From positions 4,712,001-4,776,000 of the forward strand of contig CBDDKZ010000005.1 of assembly GCA_965230415.1 (NCBI GenBank): a stretch of 64,000 bases of DNA. The letters run 5' to 3'. Each line of letters begins with the position of its first letter. The first letter of the stretch is position 1. The notes below the pieces were generated by a model. It saw only the letters and a list, made by a program, of their open reading frames with translations, was not told the origin of the DNA and made no database searches. Shown one piece after another: positions 25,850-35,564 of this stretch. Source of the DNA: CBDDKZ01 sp965230415. Lineage in GTDB: Bacteria; Bacteroidota; Bacteroidia; Cytophagales; JAAEPT01. The position numbers and the translations under genes are program-made.

Positions 25850-27676
25850 CTATAGACAGTTTTCCAATTTAGGTAACATCGTCTCATTCTTCTCTTTGAA
25901 ATTTTCCATATCAGCCAGGATTTTATCTAATAAACGGATGGCGTCATTGATATAAGCACCTTTGTTGAGCATAACACACTCAGCCTTTAAAGATTCGGTC
26001 GCATCTGTTATTTCAGAACGTGTAGGCAAGCCTTTTTTAGCCAGATTTTCAAGTACTTGCGTGGCCCAAACTACCGGAACGTGTGCCGCGTTACATAGCG
26101 CTAGTATTTCGCGTTGCACCCAGGCAATATTTTCCCAGCCGGTTTCTACGGCCAAATCTCCTCTCGCAATCATTACTCCAATGTACTTCGTTTGCATAGC
26201 AGCTAACAAGATCTCTTCCAGGTTATCAAAAGCTTTTCGCGTTTCAATTTTAAGAATGACACTCAGTCTATCTTTGGCGTTCAAGGCATGAAGCTCATTA
26301 AGCAACTCTTGGACATCTTCTTTACTGTTGACAAATGAAAAATTGACTACATCCGCATGTGTGGCGATAAACACGAGATCTTTTTTGTCTTTTTCAGTAA
26401 GGCCGCTCATGCCCAAATCAGATGTGGGGAAGTTGATCCCTTTTTCAGCTTTTAACTTGGAACCTGTTTCTTTGGCTCTGGTGATGCGCACATCGAAACG
26501 ATCACTTTTACATGCTTCAATGATACCCTCGATTTTTCCATCATCAAACAAAATGGTATTTCCAGCTTGAACCTTATCAAAGATTTTGGCCTCCTGGCAG
26601 GATATATGCGCCGGTTTAAGCACATTTCTGTTTTCATCAATTTGCGCAGATTCTCCCAAAACAGGCTGTTGATGGATAGTGATGATGTCATCGGGCCTGA
26701 GTAATATGGATTGTTCAATAGGAGGGAGTTCACCAACCGTGGTTGTATTTAAATTTGTACTTTCATGCTTAATTACCGTACCAGTTCTAAAATACAAGGT
26801 CTTGAAACATTCGGCCCATACCTGATCGTCAGTCTTGCGAATAACTTTTAATGTACGTTGTTTGTTTCTGGCATCGGCGGCTACCAGCAGCTTATCTCCG
26901 ACATTCAATTGATTTTTCCATTCGCTAGCTACCGGTATGGTGTTGGGTGCGGATTTTTCGTTGACCTGATCTGTGAAAATGATAAATGCAGGACTGACAA
27001 CCATACCCAAATCATTTCGTTTAGGTGAGAATTTCCGGACTTTAAAACCAGGTTTAATAGCACCTGTTCTAATTTTTGGGCCGGCCAGATCCATAGCAAT
27101 AGTCACATGTGTGCCCGTTGCTTCCGAAGCCTTTTTTACATGGTTAATTATTTTACTCCATATCTCCGGGGTGTCATGTGCACAATTAATACGGGCACAG
27201 TTCATACCACTCTTGACCATTTCCAATACCATTGGATAATCATAGGCCGCTTCGGTGGGTTGCGTCACCATTATCCGGACACGTCTACCTTCTGAGAGTG
27301 GGCCTAGCAGGTTTTTTGTATTATTGATCAGAAACTCTTCACTGTTTTTGGTGGTAAGATCAAAATTGGCTTCATCGTCAACAGATTGTCCAATCAAACA
27401 ATATAATATTTGCCTGGAGAGCGATAAACTGTCCATAACATGGCTTCCCGCATTTGCCAGACGAGACATCCCCAGGTTTTTCAAGGCTTTTTGTATGGGT
27501 CTTAAGTCTATTGTCCGAATTGCTTTGTAATGAATAAGGTTTCGGGCACTCTTACGGTATTCGGAACAAGTTGCTTCGATAGCCTGATCAAATACCTGTT
27601 CCTTTTCCTCCAAATCCTTGGTAATTTGGTCTAATTGATCAATGAGCTGAATAACCCTTTCTTTATCTATTTTCAT
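25850..27676 (-). CDS. Atypical pyruvate-kinase-family protein
   Basis: 608 aa. The barrel motifs of pyruvate kinase are present: MDLAGPKIRTG, KIETRKAFDN with the catalytic Lys, MIARGDLAVETG, and PTRSEITDA. Differences from the standard 470-aa enzyme are an N-terminal helical extension of about 130 residues, an enlarged B domain, and loss of the C-terminal allosteric domain; the protein ends soon after the last barrel helix. Pyruvate kinase converts phosphoenolpyruvate and ADP to pyruvate and ATP; activity here is likely but not certain. It is alone on its strand. Confidence 0.8.
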   Translation of the reverse strand: MKIDKERVIQLIDQLDQITKDLEEKEQVFDQAIEATCSEYRKSARNLIHYKAIRTIDLRPIQKALKNLGMSRLANAGSHVMDSLSLSRQILYCLIGQSVDDEANFDLTTKNSEEFLINNTKNLLGPLSEGRRVRIMVTQPTEAAYDYPMVLEMVKSGMNCARINCAHDTPEIWSKIINHVKKASEATGTHVTIAMDLAGPKIRTGAIKPGFKVRKFSPKRNDLGMVVSPAFIIFTDQVNEKSAPNTIPVASEWKNQLNVGDKLLVAADARNKQRTLKVIRKTDDQVWAECFKTLYFRTGTVIKHESTNLNTTTVGELPPIEQSILLRPDDIITIHQQPVLGESAQIDENRNVLKPAHISCQEAKIFDKVQAGNTILFDDGKIEGIIEACKSDRFDVRITRAKETGSKLKAEKGINFPTSDLGMSGLTEKDKKDLVFIATHADVVNFSFVNSKEDVQELLNELHALNAKDRLSVILKIETRKAFDNLEEILLAAMQTKYIGVMIARGDLAVETGWENIAWVQREILALCNAAHVPVVWATQVLENLAKKGLPTRSEITDATESLKAECVMLNKGAYINDAIRLLDKILADMENFKEKNETMLPKLENCL

Positions 27677-28195
27677 AACTCAAGCTTGTAGTCAAATATA
27701 AATATTCTGCAATGATTTCAATGTTGGCAATGAAAATACGAGCGTATGATTTATATCACAACTGTCTGGATAATAATTGTTAATTGCTATTAATAGTCTT
27801 TGGACATATTAGATTAATTCGATGTAAATTCACAATAAACTTAAAGCAAATGGTTACAAATTTGTTGATGTAAAGTACCGGCTTTATGGTAGCGTAAAAT
27901 GGGTAGATACACGAAAAGTTATACGGGTTAGTTCTTTGAAAAAGAAAAGTGATTTGAAACAAGGTTTAAAGTATAAGCACCCTACCTGTCTTAGAATGGT
28001 TTCAAAAAATAAGTGCTGTGGATTAATTTGATCGCGCTCTGTGTTTTCCTAATTACGCCACCAATCTTGTCTATTTGCCAATAATTGTTTATTTTATGCG
28101 TACGGAATAAAAAGATAATGGTCTGCATCGCCTCGAAAATCGGCTGGCCATTTGATAGATTATAATGATCTTATTAATTTCGTAGCTGCATTATC
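27677..28195. other. Intergenic, about 520 bp
   Basis: AT-rich divergent region between the pyruvate-kinase-like gene and merC-like gene. A 60-codon minus frame (27780-27962) is low-complexity and not called. Confidence 0.4.
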
Positions 28196-28627
28196 ATGAT
28201 ATTCAAAAATAATATATTAAAAGCAGACAATATAGGCGCTCTTGCCGGGTTTCTATGTTTGATTCATTGTATCGCAACACCTCTGTTATTTGTGGTGAAG
28301 GCCTGCACAGCAAGTTGTTGTGCTTCGGATGTTGTTCCCGGGTGGTGGAAATTTATAGATTATGTTTTTTTGATTGTCTCTTTTTTAGCGATTTATTATG
28401 CGACAAAAAAGACTGCTCAAATGTGGATCAAAGTTGCGCTCTGGTTATCATGGGTAGCACTTGCGGCCATTATTTTGAATGAGTTTTTTGAATTTGTCCT
28501 GCTTTCGGAGCAAGCAATTTACATTCCGGCACTTGCAATTGTTGGCTTGCATTTATATAACAGAAAGTACGGCAGTTGTTCGAACGATGAATGTTGTGAT
28601 GTGCCATCTGTAAGAGCCGGTAAATAA
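28196..28627 (+). CDS. MerC-domain membrane protein
   Basis: 143 aa with four membrane helices. The MerC pattern is present: an N-terminal NIGALAGFLCLIHCIATPLL with Cys in the first helix, then TASCC, and a C-terminal Cys cluster (CSNDECC). MerC proteins transport Hg(II) or similar soft metals across the inner membrane. It converges with the SigZ-like gene, 27 bp apart, and together with the Cys-rich peptide gene makes a metal-related neighbourhood. Confidence 0.82.
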   Translation: MIFKNNILKADNIGALAGFLCLIHCIATPLLFVVKACTASCCASDVVPGWWKFIDYVFLIVSFLAIYYATKKTAQMWIKVALWLSWVALAAIILNEFFEFVLLSEQAIYIPALAIVGLHLYNRKYGSCSNDECCDVPSVRAGK

Positions 28628-28654
28628 AAAACACGTAAAGGTAGGAGATCATTC

Positions 28655-29170
28655 TCAAGAACAAGTGGGACAGTCTGGCAGGCCTACTAAGTTTCCTTTT
28701 TTATCGGTCTTATATTGGCAGCATTCCAGAAATTGTTTCTTTAAAAGTTCTTTTGATCGCCTGATTACAGCTTTGACGTTAGCCAGACTCATTCCCAATA
28801 TTTCAGCAACTTCTTTTTGCTTTTTGCCTTTGCGATAGATTAATTCAATAGTCTCCCTATAATTGTCAGGGAGGTTATCAATAAATTTATCAAGGCAGCA
28901 TACATCCGGTAGGGAATCATCTGCCGGTGTAGCTTGCGACACATCATTATGAATAGATTCCACTTTATAGAAATTCGTGATCTCGTTTCGGCAAATCTGA
29001 AATGCCCAGGCTCTTATTTTGTCGGGAGCATTTAGCTGATGCAGGTTCTTATGAATTTTAAAGAAGGTATTTTGGAAAATATCATTAGTGGCCTGATCAT
29101 CATTGACTTTTTTCAGAATAAAAAAATAGATTTCCTGACCATATTTGCTCCAAATTTCTTGTGAATTCAT
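28655..29170 (-). CDS. SigZ-like ECF RNA polymerase sigma factor
   Basis: 171 aa. Region 2 (DIFQNTFFKIHKNL ... KIRAWAFQICRNEITNFYK) and region 4 (LPDNYRETIELIYRKGKKQKEVAEILGMS) are clear. The tail is unusual: ECCQ then PDCPTCS, four Cys suited to metal or redox sensing. No anti-sigma gene is adjacent. Downstream by 49 bp, on the same strand, of the 14-Cys peptide gene, so probably co-transcribed. Confidence 0.88.
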   Translation of the reverse strand: MNSQEIWSKYGQEIYFFILKKVNDDQATNDIFQNTFFKIHKNLHQLNAPDKIRAWAFQICRNEITNFYKVESIHNDVSQATPADDSLPDVCCLDKFIDNLPDNYRETIELIYRKGKKQKEVAEILGMSLANVKAVIRRSKELLKKQFLECCQYKTDKKGNLVGLPDCPTCS

Positions 29171-29219
29171 ACATTAACGGTTTTCACGGAGTCGGCTAAT
29201 GAGTTTTAGGTATTCAAAT

Positions 29220-29333
29220 TTAGCAACATTCGCATGTGTTGCAAGTACATTTTTCACATTCACAGTTATTGTTTGCACAATCTTTACAATCACAATTCGG
29301 ACATTCACAATCTTCGCATTGACAGTTATTCAT
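29220..29333 (-). CDS. Cys-rich metallothionein-like peptide (37 aa)
   Basis: ATG at 29333, TAA at 29220-29222. The 37-residue product has 14 Cys, at positions 4, 6, 9, 11, 14, 16, 19, 24, 26, 29, 31, 34, 36 and 37, almost all as C-x-C and C-x-x-C, with Asp, Glu, Asn and Lys between. No aromatic residues are present. This is the composition of a metallothionein, though I do not recognise the family. It precedes the SigZ-like gene by 49 bp on the same strand, and MerC lies just beyond, supporting a soft-metal role. The regular spacing argues against a chance frame. Confidence 0.7.
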   Translation of the reverse strand: MNNCQCEDCECPNCDCKDCANNNCECEKCTCNTCECC

Positions 29334-30022
29334 AGTATTAAAGTTTATATTTTGTAAAGGAGACTCAAAAGATTCAAAAAGGATACATTATGTTGGTTAT
29401 TTTTTCTCCTGAAGCTATGGAGGGAGGTATAAAAGTCAGTAGATAATTAGGAATTCTATATCAATAGTATCCGCCATGAAGTCATATCATAGATGTTAGA
29501 GCAAACAAAAGCAAGGTGACTAATACGAATCATTTCTCTGTTACTTCTTATAGATGTTCCTGGTCGTAATTATCGATTGTCTGATTCACATTATTATTCA
29601 GCTCTTTAGCGTGTGGACAGAAATTGTAAGCTTCCAGGCCTATATTTTGGTACCAGTTGTATAAAAACGCCTATAATTGACGCCTATAAGGGGGAGGATT
29701 GAGTGAAAATTTTACCTTGTAAAACTTGTAAATTCACCGAGTAAATAGACTATACCGTCGAATCTTATTAAACTTTTAGCTGTTTTTTGTCTACGAACCT
29801 TTCATTTTCAAGTATTAATTAAGGGAGAACAGTTCTGCTTACAGCTTGGCAGGTTCTCTTATGTCAAGTTCGTCTTGCAGATCGTTAATACCCATTTCGA
29901 ATCAATAAAGTCAAACTACCCAGAAAGCCCTGGACATTACTGAACTCGAAATATAACAACCTATGATCTGGCCGAATTAAGGACAGTAATTCACTTTTGA
30001 TTACCAACGTAAAATAACCAGA
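29334..30022. other. Intergenic, about 690 bp
   Basis: Divergent region between the Cys-rich peptide and the CHU_C giant. An imperfect hairpin with GAGAAC/GTTCTC outer arms lies at about 29825-29859. No ORF supported. Confidence 0.4.
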
Positions 30023-33000
30023 ATGAAAACAAGTTTACTAAAGAAAATTTGTGTTATCCCGGCATTGTGTTCATGGTTTGGCGTATTGGCGGGAATAAAT
30101 AACTTTCCACATACCCTCTATAAGACCTTAAACAAACAAACCACCAATAAAGTTGAAAGCCATGAAGAGGGACCGGAAGACTCCAATGGCGAAAAAGAAA
30201 CTCAGGATATTGAATCCGGAATAGAAGATGTGAGCGAGATTGCTTGTGTATCCCTTTCACTTAGTCATGGCTCAACTACCATTTGTGCAGGCGATACTTT
30301 TGATGTTTGCGCAATCATTGATCCACCCAATTCATCTATCGAATGGCAGATAAATGATGTGCACGTACCAGCATATGATGATATGACCTGTGTGGCTATT
30401 GAAGCGGTACCGGGCCTTAACCGCATAACCGCAATTGTTACCAACTCCTCTTGCCCGGGAGTGAGGGGAACTTCACGGGTACCTCTTAATGTTATTTTGG
30501 ATACAGATACTTCCAGTGTATCTATGAGCGGTGATTTGAGCATTTGTTCAGGTGACAATGCAAACTTCATGGTGACCGATATCGTGAATGCAGGTACAAA
30601 TCCTTCCTTCCAGTGGTTTGTTAATAGTACTTTAGTTGCTGGTGATCAAACTGCTTATAATACGACGAATTTGGCAGAAGGAGATACCGTGATGGTGGTG
30701 ATGACATCGGATGCACCCTGCCCTGCTTTTTTGACCGATACGGCTTTGGTGATCATGGATGTTGATCCCACACTGGTGCCCAATGTATCCATAAGCGGTG
30801 ATACTGTCATTTGTCCGGGAGAAGTAGCGAATTTCAGCATTAGCGATTCTTCGAATGCAGGTACAAACCCGGATTTTCAGTGGTATGTTAATAGAACGTT
30901 AGTTACAGGCGATCAAAATACTTACAGTTCCACAAATTTGGTAGACGGAGACACCGTAATGGTAGTGATGACCTCTAACGCAATCTGTCCTGCTTTTTTG
31001 ACCGATACGGCTTTTGTAATCATGAATGTCAATGCTACGGGGGTGCCCAATGTATCTATGATTGGTGATACCGCGGTTTGTGCAGGAACCCTGGCAAATT
31101 TCACCGTCAGTGATTCATCGAACGCGGGTCCGGACCCAAGTTTTCAATGGTTTGTTAACGGAGTAGGAGTGGCGGGCGACCAGAATACTTTTAGTTCAAA
31201 CACCCTGGTAGACGGCGATAGCATTATGGTTGTAATTCATTCAAATGACCTATGTTCATTTCCGAATACCGATACCGCTTTAACGATTATTATGGTTAGA
31301 TCGGTGCTTATACCAACGGTGGCATTGCAAGCCGATAACGATACGGCTTGTCTTGGTGAACCCGTTATCCTTGCTACTTTTACTTCCAATGCAGGAAATA
31401 ATCCCATGTATAATTGGTTTTTGAATGGCCAGCTTTTGAGTGGCCCCACCAGTTCGGATCAACTGGTAATAGATTCTTTAGACAATAATGACGTGATTTC
31501 TGTTGAGTTGATTTCTAATCTCGAATGTATTACCGATACAGTAGTAGCTTCACAAAACATCAGCATAAGGATAGAAAATAATCAACCATCCATTACTTTA
31601 ACGGCCGATACGTCGCAATCATGCCTTAATGACCCGCTTACATTTACGGCCACTAGTGTAAATGGAGGAACTCAGCCTCTTATTACATGGTTGGTAAATG
31701 GTGATTCTATCTGGAGCGATTTTAACGCAACGTCAGTGTGGATGGTAGATTCCCTCAATCCGGGTGACGTCGTTCAAGCGAGGTTATTATCTAATGTACG
31801 TTGCCTGGCAGGTAACCCTTCTATTTTAAGTAATGCGTTATTTCCGACAATCAATGTAGTACAGGTTAGTATCATTATCAATCCTGTCAGTGCACAGATT
31901 TGTCTGAACGATTCATTGGCCTTCGTAGCCAGTATCGTTAATGGTGGAAGTGCTCCCTTAGTAGAGTGGTACCTGAATGATCAATTGGTTGAGTCTGGCA
32001 TTAATGATACCATTTACCACAGCAGGAATTTTATGGATGGAGATCGTGTACACGCTGTGCTTACTTCCAATTTGCCTTGTGCCGCGAATAACGCGCTGGA
32101 TACATCCAATTTGGCGGAAGTGAATGTAAGCAGTACCAACCCGACATTAACACTCGCTGGCGATACTGGTTTTGCCTGCCTGGGCGACGCTGTGAATTTC
32201 ATAGCCAGCGGTATAAATTGGGGGCAGAATCCAACTATTAGGTGGGAACTGAACGGAACAGTCGTGCACTCAGAATCCGGAGTTTCCAGTCCGGTGTCCT
32301 ATTCATTTACAAACTTCGTGGATACGGATGTAATTTCGGCATCGGTAATTTCAAGTTTGATGTGTGCCGTAGATCCTGTTGTTTCGGATACGGCTGTGAC
32401 TCCGACCATTGACACTATTACTACCGCATCTGTATCTATTGATATCGATGGTGATCCTCAATGTGCTGATGAAACTATAACAGTATGCGCAACTGCAACC
32501 AATGCGGGGGATTCACCAATATTTACGTGGTTTGTAAATGGTGATTCATTAGTTCAAGATTCGATTCCATGCTTCCCTATCTCACCCAATTTAATCGATA
32601 GTGGAGATGCAATAACTGTTGTACTTACTTCTTCTGCGATTTGTGTGGTGCATCCTGCAGCAAGTGAAGATACTGTGACAATTGATGTGGATCCGGTAAT
32701 ATCTCCAAACTTTAGCTTAATAGGCGAAGATTTGTATTGTTCAGACGATCAGGCTACGGTAATGGTAGATACCAGTAGTATTGTTGATGGTAACGAGGGG
32801 CCACGTTCATGGACCGTAATTTACACTTCTGGTAGTGCTATCGATACGCTTTATAATGATGTGAGTCCCGACCCTCCGGTATTTGGGCCACAATTGGTGC
32901 AAGATGGCGATCAGGTTACCTATGTGATGGAAAGTTCATACCCTTGTGCATCACCGATAATAAGATCTGTTACGGAATTCATAGCTGTTGAACCTAATGG

Positions 33001-33889
33001 ATTGCTGAATGTAGATCTATTCACTACAACCAACGATACTTGTTTTGATGTTGAAAATACTGATTTCATCTTTACAGCTGTTGGAAATGATCAGCTGAAC
33101 ACTTCATTGACAACTTATTATTGGTATGTGAACGGTGAGCTCGCTGCGCTTACTGATACCAATAGTTACTTATTAAGTAATCCGGTATCCGGAGATAGCA
33201 TAGGCGTATTTATTGAAACAACGCAGCGTTGTGTAGATATCGTGGGAGATTCTGATGGCGTTGTACTTAATTTCAGTTATCAGCCAACGGCCGTAGTACA
33301 GGGAGAATTGTCATTCGATGATCTGCAAGCCGGGGAAACAGTTATTTTGAATGGAACAGGGAGTACCACGCAACTTACCGATCCTAATAACGAAGTAATT
33401 CGCTATACCTGGTTCCAAAATAGCACAGGAGAGGATGGTCGTGTATTAACAACTGGAACGGATACAGGACATTTGACCTATGCGTTAAATGGTGAGGATC
33501 TCATTTATGTTGATTACGATAATATTGAAAATAATAAATACTATTTAGTCATTGAAAACGAGTATTGTGCAGATACGGCAGTTATATTTCCTACGGAAGA
33601 TTTGTTCCTGGTGCCAAATATATTTACACCCAATGGAGACGGGCAGCATGACGATTGGATTATTGTAAATGCAGGAAAATATCCAAAAATGACCGTTCAT
33701 ATATTTAGCAGATGGGGTCGCGAAGAAATTTTCAGACACGACGGTTCCGTACCTTATAAGGGAAATGAATGGGATGGAACCATAGGCAGTGAGCCCGTTC
33801 CGGCAGGCACTTATTATTATGTGATTTATAAAAATTCAGCGGTAGGATCAAACAGGCCGCTTGACGGACATGTAAACGTTGTACGATAA
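30023..33889 (+). CDS. Giant Ig-like repeat protein with gliding-motility-type (CHU_C, T9SS type B) C-terminus
   Basis: 1288 aa. Signal region then an acidic linker (EEGPEDSNGEKETQD). From about residue 78 to 1120 there are eleven or twelve Ig/PKD-like repeats of 85-95 residues with the frame ICxGDxAxF ... NAGxNPxFQWFVN ... GDTVMVVMTS. The end, from about 1196, is a CHU_C domain: VPNIFTPNGDGQHDDW ... MTVHIFSRWGREEIF ... WDGTIGSEPVPAGTYYYVI, which directs T9SS export and cell-surface attachment. A PorP/SprF gene follows 25 bp later, the usual pairing. Adhesin-like surface protein. Confidence 0.88.
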   Translation: MKTSLLKKICVIPALCSWFGVLAGINNFPHTLYKTLNKQTTNKVESHEEGPEDSNGEKETQDIESGIEDVSEIACVSLSLSHGSTTICAGDTFDVCAIIDPPNSSIEWQINDVHVPAYDDMTCVAIEAVPGLNRITAIVTNSSCPGVRGTSRVPLNVILDTDTSSVSMSGDLSICSGDNANFMVTDIVNAGTNPSFQWFVNSTLVAGDQTAYNTTNLAEGDTVMVVMTSDAPCPAFLTDTALVIMDVDPTLVPNVSISGDTVICPGEVANFSISDSSNAGTNPDFQWYVNRTLVTGDQNTYSSTNLVDGDTVMVVMTSNAICPAFLTDTAFVIMNVNATGVPNVSMIGDTAVCAGTLANFTVSDSSNAGPDPSFQWFVNGVGVAGDQNTFSSNTLVDGDSIMVVIHSNDLCSFPNTDTALTIIMVRSVLIPTVALQADNDTACLGEPVILATFTSNAGNNPMYNWFLNGQLLSGPTSSDQLVIDSLDNNDVISVELISNLECITDTVVASQNISIRIENNQPSITLTADTSQSCLNDPLTFTATSVNGGTQPLITWLVNGDSIWSDFNATSVWMVDSLNPGDVVQARLLSNVRCLAGNPSILSNALFPTINVVQVSIIINPVSAQICLNDSLAFVASIVNGGSAPLVEWYLNDQLVESGINDTIYHSRNFMDGDRVHAVLTSNLPCAANNALDTSNLAEVNVSSTNPTLTLAGDTGFACLGDAVNFIASGINWGQNPTIRWELNGTVVHSESGVSSPVSYSFTNFVDTDVISASVISSLMCAVDPVVSDTAVTPTIDTITTASVSIDIDGDPQCADETITVCATATNAGDSPIFTWFVNGDSLVQDSIPCFPISPNLIDSGDAITVVLTSSAICVVHPAASEDTVTIDVDPVISPNFSLIGEDLYCSDDQATVMVDTSSIVDGNEGPRSWTVIYTSGSAIDTLYNDVSPDPPVFGPQLVQDGDQVTYVMESSYPCASPIIRSVTEFIAVEPNGLLNVDLFTTTNDTCFDVENTDFIFTAVGNDQLNTSLTTYYWYVNGELAALTDTNSYLLSNPVSGDSIGVFIETTQRCVDIVGDSDGVVLNFSYQPTAVVQGELSFDDLQAGETVILNGTGSTTQLTDPNNEVIRYTWFQNSTGEDGRVLTTGTDTGHLTYALNGEDLIYVDYDNIENNKYYLVIENEYCADTAVIFPTEDLFLVPNIFTPNGDGQHDDWIIVNAGKYPKMTVHIFSRWGREEIFRHDGSVPYKGNEWDGTIGSEPVPAGTYYYVIYKNSAVGSNRPLDGHVNVVR

Positions 33890-33914
33890 TTTGAACACTA
33901 ATAATGACAAGGAA

Positions 33915-34913
33915 ATGAAAAAAATTACTATAATATTCAGTTTAAGTCTTGTTTTATGTGGTTCGTCAACTATCATGGGACAGCAAAATGAACAAACTAC
34001 TTTGTCGCTGGTAGATAATCTATTTATGTTGAACCCCGCAGAAGGAGGAGCAGAGCGCTTCACGGATTTCAAATTGGCCTATAGGAATCAGTGGTTACAA
34101 CATGAAGGTGCGCCCGTAACTTATTATATTAGCGGACATCACCCTATTAATAACAATCCACATGTACAACCCGATGCCAGTATTGTAGATCTTCCACATC
34201 ATGGCATTGGTGGTTTTGTGATGCGCGATATGACCGGTGTCATTGCACGAACATCCATTAGTGGATCTTATTCCTATCATGTTCCGCTCACGCCTAAGTT
34301 GACTGTCGCACTTGGAGCTTTTATTGGTGTGAAGAATTACAACATCGATAATGATGCGCTGATCTGGCATAATGGAAATGGCTTGGGCGTTGAAGACGGC
34401 ATTATTCAGCGATTGAGCAAGGGATCCTTGTGGCTTCCGGATGCCAGTGCCGGTATTTGGGTATATGAAAAAATGTGGTATTTTGGTGCCGCTACCTATC
34501 AGCTCATTCCAAGTCAGTTGAAGTATTCCGAAGAAAACGATGTAGATAACGAATTAAAAATGCATCATTTTGTTACTGCAGGTGCCAAAATTCATATTTC
34601 CGAAGAATCGCACTTCTATGTTGTTCCTTCATTGAGTTATAAGGGTATTCAAAACTCCAAAGATCAAATCGATTTAAACATTAAGGTAAGGTATGACCTC
34701 AAGTATTGGGGAGCGGTTTCTTATCGACATGAAGATGCTATTGCGCTTATGGGAGGAGTTCTAATTAAGAATCAATATGAGTTGGCCTATGCTTATGACT
34801 GGAATATTGTTGCCAGTAGCGACAGGCGCCAGACAAATAACGGAACACATGAAATTATGCTGGGTTATCGCCTGCATTACGAAGACGAAATTCCGCCTGC
34901 ACAGTTCTGGTAG
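33915..34913 (+). CDS. PorP/SprF-family T9SS outer-membrane protein
   Basis: 332 aa from ATG 33915, which puts a signal peptide (KKITIIFSLSLVLCGSST) at the N-terminus; an in-frame ATG at 33879 overlaps the previous gene and is less likely. Family marks: LSLVDNLFMLNPAEGGAE near the mature start, KLAYRNQWLQHEGAPVTYYISGHHPI, and barrel strands to the end. PorP/SprF proteins anchor or guide CHU_C-type T9SS cargo; the partner is the giant protein just upstream. Confidence 0.88.
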   Translation: MKKITIIFSLSLVLCGSSTIMGQQNEQTTLSLVDNLFMLNPAEGGAERFTDFKLAYRNQWLQHEGAPVTYYISGHHPINNNPHVQPDASIVDLPHHGIGGFVMRDMTGVIARTSISGSYSYHVPLTPKLTVALGAFIGVKNYNIDNDALIWHNGNGLGVEDGIIQRLSKGSLWLPDASAGIWVYEKMWYFGAATYQLIPSQLKYSEENDVDNELKMHHFVTAGAKIHISEESHFYVVPSLSYKGIQNSKDQIDLNIKVRYDLKYWGAVSYRHEDAIALMGGVLIKNQYELAYAYDWNIVASSDRRQTNNGTHEIMLGYRLHYEDEIPPAQFW

Positions 34914-35078
34914 ACCAGTCCTATTTGAGGGACATCTATATATAGAAATGAAACACTGAACCAAGAGCGTGTTTAGTCTTTTTTAGTTTAAAATTTCATT
35001 ACTTGTTTAATACTAATTCTTAATAACATGCAAAAAAAGAGGCGAGGGTAGAGGTGCATGCCTGCGGTACCTGTGTGT

Positions 35079-35113
35079 TACCTGAACCAGGTTGAGGAGG
35101 TGGGTACCTGGTT
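35079..35113. repeat. Palindromic repeat related to 3541-3585
   Basis: ACCTGAACCAGGT then a GAGGAGGTGGGT-like stretch matches the reverse complement of 3541-3585 closely. AACCAGGT (35085-35092) pairs with ACCTGGTT (35106-35113). Confidence 0.65.
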
Positions 35114-35221
35114 GACGTGCCTCGAAAAAAACATTTCAATCTCCTAACTTAATGACATAGGGCGTTTGCCTGTAGATTATTAGAACGCATAGTAAAAGTT
35201 ATTTGAAAAGAATTATATTAT

Positions 35222-35524
35222 TTACCCTTTAGGAGAGTCTTCCTGGCCTTTATCCCAAATCTGACCTCCCATATACTTATGATTCTTATCCAAGTAACAA
35301 TCGTTTTCCTCATCATACCGGTAATCATTGCACTTGCGGCACTCCTTATTGTATTTCTTATTGTATTTGTTGATGCTCCTGTATGGCGTGCCATCAGTAT
35401 CACTACCATTGCCATGATGGTTTGTATCTTGTTTGTTAATTCCAATGCCAATAGAAGAATTGAAAGTTAGAATAAACAGCTGGTAACAATTGAAAAATCG
35501 GGAGTCAATTAATAATCCCATCAA
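35222..35524 (-). pseudogene. Fragment related to the DKNYY protein at 41492
   Basis: The C-terminal codons read RYDEENDCYLDKNHKYMGG-QIW, nearly matching the end of the 332-aa protein at 41492-42490 (RYDEANYCYCDKHHKYMGA). The N-terminal part is low-complexity (NKYNKKYNK) and shows no similarity in this frame. It is most simply the 3' remnant of a paralogue; a short expressed protein is possible. Confidence 0.5.
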
Positions 35525-35564
35525 TATACCTTATCTTTAAAGGCGCACGTTATAAGCTAAAAAA

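Noticed and set aside
27780..27962. 60-codon minus frame in the intergenic region before merC
   Set aside because: AT-rich, low-complexity translation with no start signal.
30054..33739. Numerous minus-strand frames inside the CHU_C gene
   Set aside because: They arise from the repeated sequence of the plus-strand gene and repeat with the same period.
35279..35470. 63-codon hydrophobic plus frame
   Set aside because: It is the complement of the DKNYY-like fragment on the minus strand.
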